Shown: in pieces, positions 60,301-64,000 of the stretch | Numbering within the stretch: the stretch's first letter is position 1 | How the letters are laid out: every line of letters begins with the position of its first letter | Source: Odobenus rosmarus divergens | Lineage: Eukaryota; Chordata; Mammalia; Carnivora; Odobenidae | DNA length: 64,000 nt | Assembly (NCBI RefSeq): GCF_000321225.1 | Contig: NW_004450945.1 | Coordinates: 293,422 to 357,421 of the forward strand | Reading direction: 5' to 3' | Notes under the pieces: model-generated | What the model saw: only the letters and a program-made list of their open reading frames with translations | What the model was told of the DNA's origin: nothing | Database searches by the model: none | Made by a program: the position numbers and the translations under genes

Positions 60301-60958
60301 TTTAATGGAGAGACTAGATTTGCTTTATTAACCTTGGAGTTCCTCCTAGACCTCTATTTTATTTCTTCAAAAATCATTTCACGCTATTGCCACTATTTGC
60401 TGAATCTGTTAGTTGAAAGAGCTCTGCTCTTCTGACCTATGGTCCAAGGTTTGACTCTCAGGATCCCATGGAAGCTGCCCTCACGTGACGAGCCAAGAGG
60501 AGAATTTTGACGGAATATGGGAAGCTGGGATGGACTGAACTTTACTGCTGTTAAAATATATAAAACGGGAAATTTCTCCCACTAGCAATACCAGACAGTA
60601 TTTTTATGGCTCAAGTTGTCAATTGTCTTGATTAGAAATATTCAAGAGAAAAAGGCAAACACTTGGCTTGGAATCCTCATAAACGGTGTGTAAGGAAGGC
60701 CTTGCCCATCCAACCCACCCAATGCACAATGAGATTTCTGTCCAGGAAAGGTCCTTGGGAATCTCATACAAACACCCAGGCCCCAGGTGCATCTCATGCC
60801 AGTAGTCATGCCTTTTCACAGTTCTTTGCTGATCCAGTGGTAAGATTTCTCTGTCTTCCTTCCCCTTTCATGGGATCCATGTTTCCATGTCCGTAACATG
60901 TCACAATGAAGCTCTTCATGCACCAAAAAGGGAAAAAGAATCCTTCCAATACACCCAT

Positions 60959-61060
60959 GGAGGGTAAAGAGGAAGAAGGGGTACTGTTAGAGAAAGAGGG
61001 AAGGAGGGAGACCAGGAAGGTGGAGGGAAAGAGGAAGGATGAAGAGCAAGAGGAGAAAGA
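60959..61060. repeat. Polypurine tract in TMEM207 intron 4
   Basis: About 100 bp that is nearly all A and G, with few pyrimidines. It accounts for the Lys/Glu-rich 95-residue open frame at 60906-61193, which has no family resemblance. Confidence 0.8.
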
Positions 61061-61452
61061 ATTTACAGTTGGAAGTATTTTGAGGAATGAAATGAATAAC
61101 TATTTATTTTATACAAGACCTAAAGTCATGTTACTTTTTTCTACCTCAGTCCCACCTCCTCTTCCTGGACCCAACTCCCGGGAGGCCTCCTAGATAATCC
61201 CTTCTTCCATCATCATCCTGTCCCCCTTCCCACTCCCAACTCATCTCCTGGATCCAGTTTTCCTTTAGCATCCCTGTTGTACCCCAGAAAGGACCTGTTC
61301 AGTGCCCCATGCCTTCCTGAGTGGGGTTGCCTGTGAAGTGGTCTCTGAGACCTCTCGCCCCTTCTCTCAGTCGTCAGACCCTAACAGTTCTAGAATAACT
61401 CAGCACCTATGTTAGGGGCAAACATTTCTTGTTTCAATGTTTTCTTATGGCC

Positions 61453-61480
61453 TTACCTTTCCTTACCTTACCTTACCTAT
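61453..61480. repeat. (TTACC)n short tandem repeat
   Basis: Four to five CCTTA units, one with a substitution. Confidence 0.85.
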
Positions 61481-62582
61481 TTTAATGATTCTTTTGGGAT
61501 CCCTTTTATCTGAGCATTCCACAGAAAATAGGAGATTTGCAGGGTATGCAAATTTTTAGTAAAGGTGGGAGAAGAAGAGAACATCATTAAAATTCTCCAT
61601 ACCCATCTGTACCCCAGATCAGAATCAATGCCCTCACTTTATAAGATCCAGGACTATGAGACAGGGTGAGTAGGTAGAATATATAAGTGACTTGAAAAAG
61701 TTTTGAGTTTGTTAGTTTCATGGTTTTTTATGTGTTAAATCTGTGTTTGAAAGAAATAAGTAACGGCAAAGGAGTTGTAAAGTTGACTATAAACAAAAAA
61801 GTTTTTTGTTAATTTACTGAAAATAGGTTTTCATTGGAAATAAGGTTGTGAAGCTGAATAAAACTTTTATTTATGAGAAAATAAGACATTTAAGGATAAC
61901 GAAAAGAAAAAAGTTTGGGTCTAGTAGGTGAGAGAAGGACAAAAGCCTTGAGGCAGAAAAAACAATCTAGTGTTCACTAGAAAAGAGAGAATTTGAGAGC
62001 ATAGAGGAGAGATCCCCACCATTATCTGTCCATATTCCTTATTAAAAATAATAAATTACTGTAAAATCTATATTGACTCTTTTTCCAACCTATGTAGATC
62101 AGAGCTGGGTCCTGTTAGCCCAGCAGGGCAGCAAACAGGTCCCATGCCATTCCTGAGAAGCCAGCGAGGGGAGTGCCCACAGAGATACCCCTCCTGAGGC
62201 CACTCATCTTGGGGGCTGATCTTGATAATGCTGCCTTTCAGAGATCCAATCTTCCTGACCCCATTTCTTCTGCAATTTCAGAGATAATCTCCTTTTTTTC
62301 TTACTTCAAGGTAAATAGAAATACTAATCTTTCAGCAAGGATGAAATGTGAGGGCTCTGAGTTGGGGAGGGGAAGGAGGAGTGGACAGGGACAGAGAAGA
62401 AGCAGGCTTCACATGCCGGCGCCTTTTTCCCTCACCTCTCCCAGATCCTATCTTATTTTAGGATCGTTTCTGAAGTGTTACTTCTCTATACTTTACGTTC
62501 TTTAGGTAAATATTCTGTGACTCATTTTAGGTAAGGAAAGAGGGAGCATTTCATTCACATACTTTCCTTCCAAGGCATGATA

Positions 62583-62795
62583 GTAGTAATAGCTCACATT
62601 TATTGAGCACTTACCATGTGCCATGCTCTGTGACACCTGACATCTCTAGTCTCATTTATTCTTCCCTACAATGCTATGAGGGGTTCACTATCATTTTGAA
62701 CCCTCCAAAGGTGAGGGAAGCAAGGCACTTAGAACTTTAACAATTAGCCCATGGTAGAACTGTGATTCATATTCAGGCACTGTTAGCCACTCTCA
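62583..62795 (-). repeat. MIR element
   Basis: Reverse MIR: AATAGCTCACATTTATTGAG, CACTTACCATGTGCCATGC, TCTCATTTATTCTTCCCTAC, TGCTATGAGGGGTTCACTAT, AATTAGCCCATGGTAGAACTG. Confidence 0.85.
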
Positions 62796-63699
62796 TAGAA
62801 GAGGAAGGAATGAGATAAAGAAACGAAAAGAGAAGAGGTGGAAGGGGCATGTTCAAATATGGCAGGTCTATTGGACTAATCTTAATGATGTGGGAAATCT
62901 GAACTCTGCTATAAAATTCTTTTTAAATTTCTTTCAGTTAGCAAAAACAGGTACTAATGTAGGTCTTTCATGAAAACGAAGTGGAGTAATGTAAACTTTC
63001 AAAAGTGGGGGATACTTGTGTTGCATGTAAACCTGCTTTGAAACAAATTGAAAACTGATAGATGTTTGATTTCACAAAAGCTTTCTCTACACATTGGCTT
63101 AGTTATGTTTACCAAATGAATGCCCTGTGGTTTTCATAATAGGCTTAAAGGCAATGGCCAAATTTGTAGTAAGGTGATAACGTGAAACTTTCCTACCACA
63201 GAGAGCAATTGTTAGTGTCCTCTTGCCAGGAGCACGATACTGATACCGGTAGTAGTAGAAATAAATTTGAGCTCATAATTGTGTTAAGTCAATCTGATCA
63301 ACCACTCCAGGAGAATGATACCTAAATTACCATTGACTTTGTACTGGATATACCAGCAGTAGTCCACCTAGGAAATGGACAATGCCCAGTACCAGTATCC
63401 ACAATGGAGGGAAGGGCTGGGGTAAGTACACTTTGCCCATGTTAACGGTTTTATCAAGTGCCTCAGACTTAGCTCATGTCATCCTGAACTTCCTAGCTAC
63501 AAAAGGCTCTAACTCCACAAATTATTTTGTTTAATAATCTCTGTTGTGATGTTAATAATGATGATCAAATAAGTATGTACCCATTAAAATAGGATAAATT
63601 AGAAAATAATATTGTAAATAAAAGAAAATGCATGCATATTCCTAGCATACAGTAGAGTTCTTGAAATACAGTACTATTACTACTACAATAATAATAATA

Positions 63700-63860
63700 A
63701 TAATTAGCTATTAATGGATAATTACTGTGTACCACATTTTGATTTAAGCATTCTACATTCATTTAGCCATGTTTTTACAGACATAGATAATATCATTGTC
63801 CTTTTATTGCATAGGAGAAAACTGACATATGAAATGTTATGTAATAGCCTAGGAGTAAAT
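63700..63860 (-). repeat. MIR element next to an (AAT)n run
   Basis: Reverse MIR: TTAGCTATTAATGGATAATT, CTGTGTACCACATTTTGATT, GGAGAAAACTGACATATGAAA. The (AAT)n run at about 63687-63703 touches its left end. Confidence 0.65.
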
Positions 63861-63897
63861 CATTCAATTAAATAAATACTTCCTTAAGAAAAGTGCT

Positions 63898-64000
63898 GAA
63901 CCATGAGTGAAATAAGTCAATCAGAGAAAGACATGTATCATATGACCTCACTGATATGAAGCATTCTTAATCTCAGGAAACAAACTGAGGGTTGCTGGAG
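63898..64000 (+). mobile_element. LINE-1 3' region, cut by the window edge
   Basis: AAATAAGTCAATCAGAGAAAG, TATCATATGACCTCACTGAT and AACAAACTGAGGGTTGCTGG match the carnivore L1 end of ORF2 and 3' UTR in forward orientation. Confidence 0.85.

Larger units (their letters stand above)
57352..64000 (+). other. TMEM207 intron 4 (3' end outside window)
   Basis: At least 6.6 kb. It is mostly single-copy, with no CanSINE. I recognise a polypurine tract (60959-61060), a (TTACC)n run (61453-61478), MIRs (62583-62795, 63700-63860) and an L1 at the right edge. I scanned for the terminal exon (PPPYEE-like and QTQTPDLYP-like coding) and did not find it. Confidence 0.55.

Noticed and set aside
60906..61193. 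95-codon Lys/Glu-rich open frame.
   Set aside because: It is the translation of a polypurine tract.
62173..62505. 110-codon open frame in TMEM207 intron 4, considered as a last exon.
   Set aside because: No PPxY-like motif and no similarity to the TMEM207 C-terminus.
1..64000. CRISPR array, operon, tRNA gene or prokaryotic mobile system.
   Set aside because: No regular spacer-repeat array or bacterial gene organisation. The tRNA-like boxes found are all in CanSINE heads.

Overview
The window is nuclear DNA of a carnivoran mammal. The main clue is at least 18 tRNA-derived CanSINE (SINEC) copies with the head GGCGCCTGGGTGGCTCAGT, a (CT)n stretch and an AATAAA-rich tail ending in oligo(A). The sequence variant of these SINEs is neither the canid SINEC_Cf type nor the felid type as I remember them, which points to a non-canid caniform (bear, seal or mustelid-like). 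LINE-1, L2, MIR and hAT fossils make up much of the rest. There are no prokaryotic features, no CRISPR array and no obvious CpG island.

The only protein-coding gene I can support is TMEM207 on the + strand. Four coding exons are visible (48398-48472, 50349-50386, 56236-56280, 57209-57351). Their boundaries carry AG/GT signals, the splice phases agree (0, 2, 2, 1), and the translation aligns residue for residue with the family: signal peptide, short ectodomain with two Cys, one transmembrane helix, and the conserved LRRPRIDS...RRTMAVFAVGDLD tail. The final coding exon (about 45 residues in the human protein) was not found and probably lies to the right of the window. In human, TMEM207 lies between IL1RAP and CLDN16. 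By that synteny the left 48 kb is the IL1RAP-TMEM207 intergenic interval and CLDN16 should follow to the right.

Layout. 0-5.8 kb: L1 fragments, MIR, L2 and four CanSINEs, one nested in an L1 3' UTR. 5.8-13.2 kb: more SINEs, an L1ME-like 3' end and a head-to-head L2 pair. 13.2-25 kb: mostly single-copy DNA with scattered SINE, MIR, L2 and MER5 pieces. 25-37 kb: dense repeats, including a hAT element with a perfect 8-bp target duplication, antisense L1, an RPL30 processed pseudogene and a sense L1/HAL1 composite. 37-48 kb: old L2, two related LTR-like units and an antisense L1M. 48.4-64 kb: TMEM207, with large introns holding SINEs, MIRs, simple repeats and some repeat-poor DNA. The last 100 bp enter another L1.

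Repeat-family names come from remembered consensus sequences, not a database search. Edges of old repeats are approximate. Edges of CanSINEs with target-site duplications are good to a few bases.
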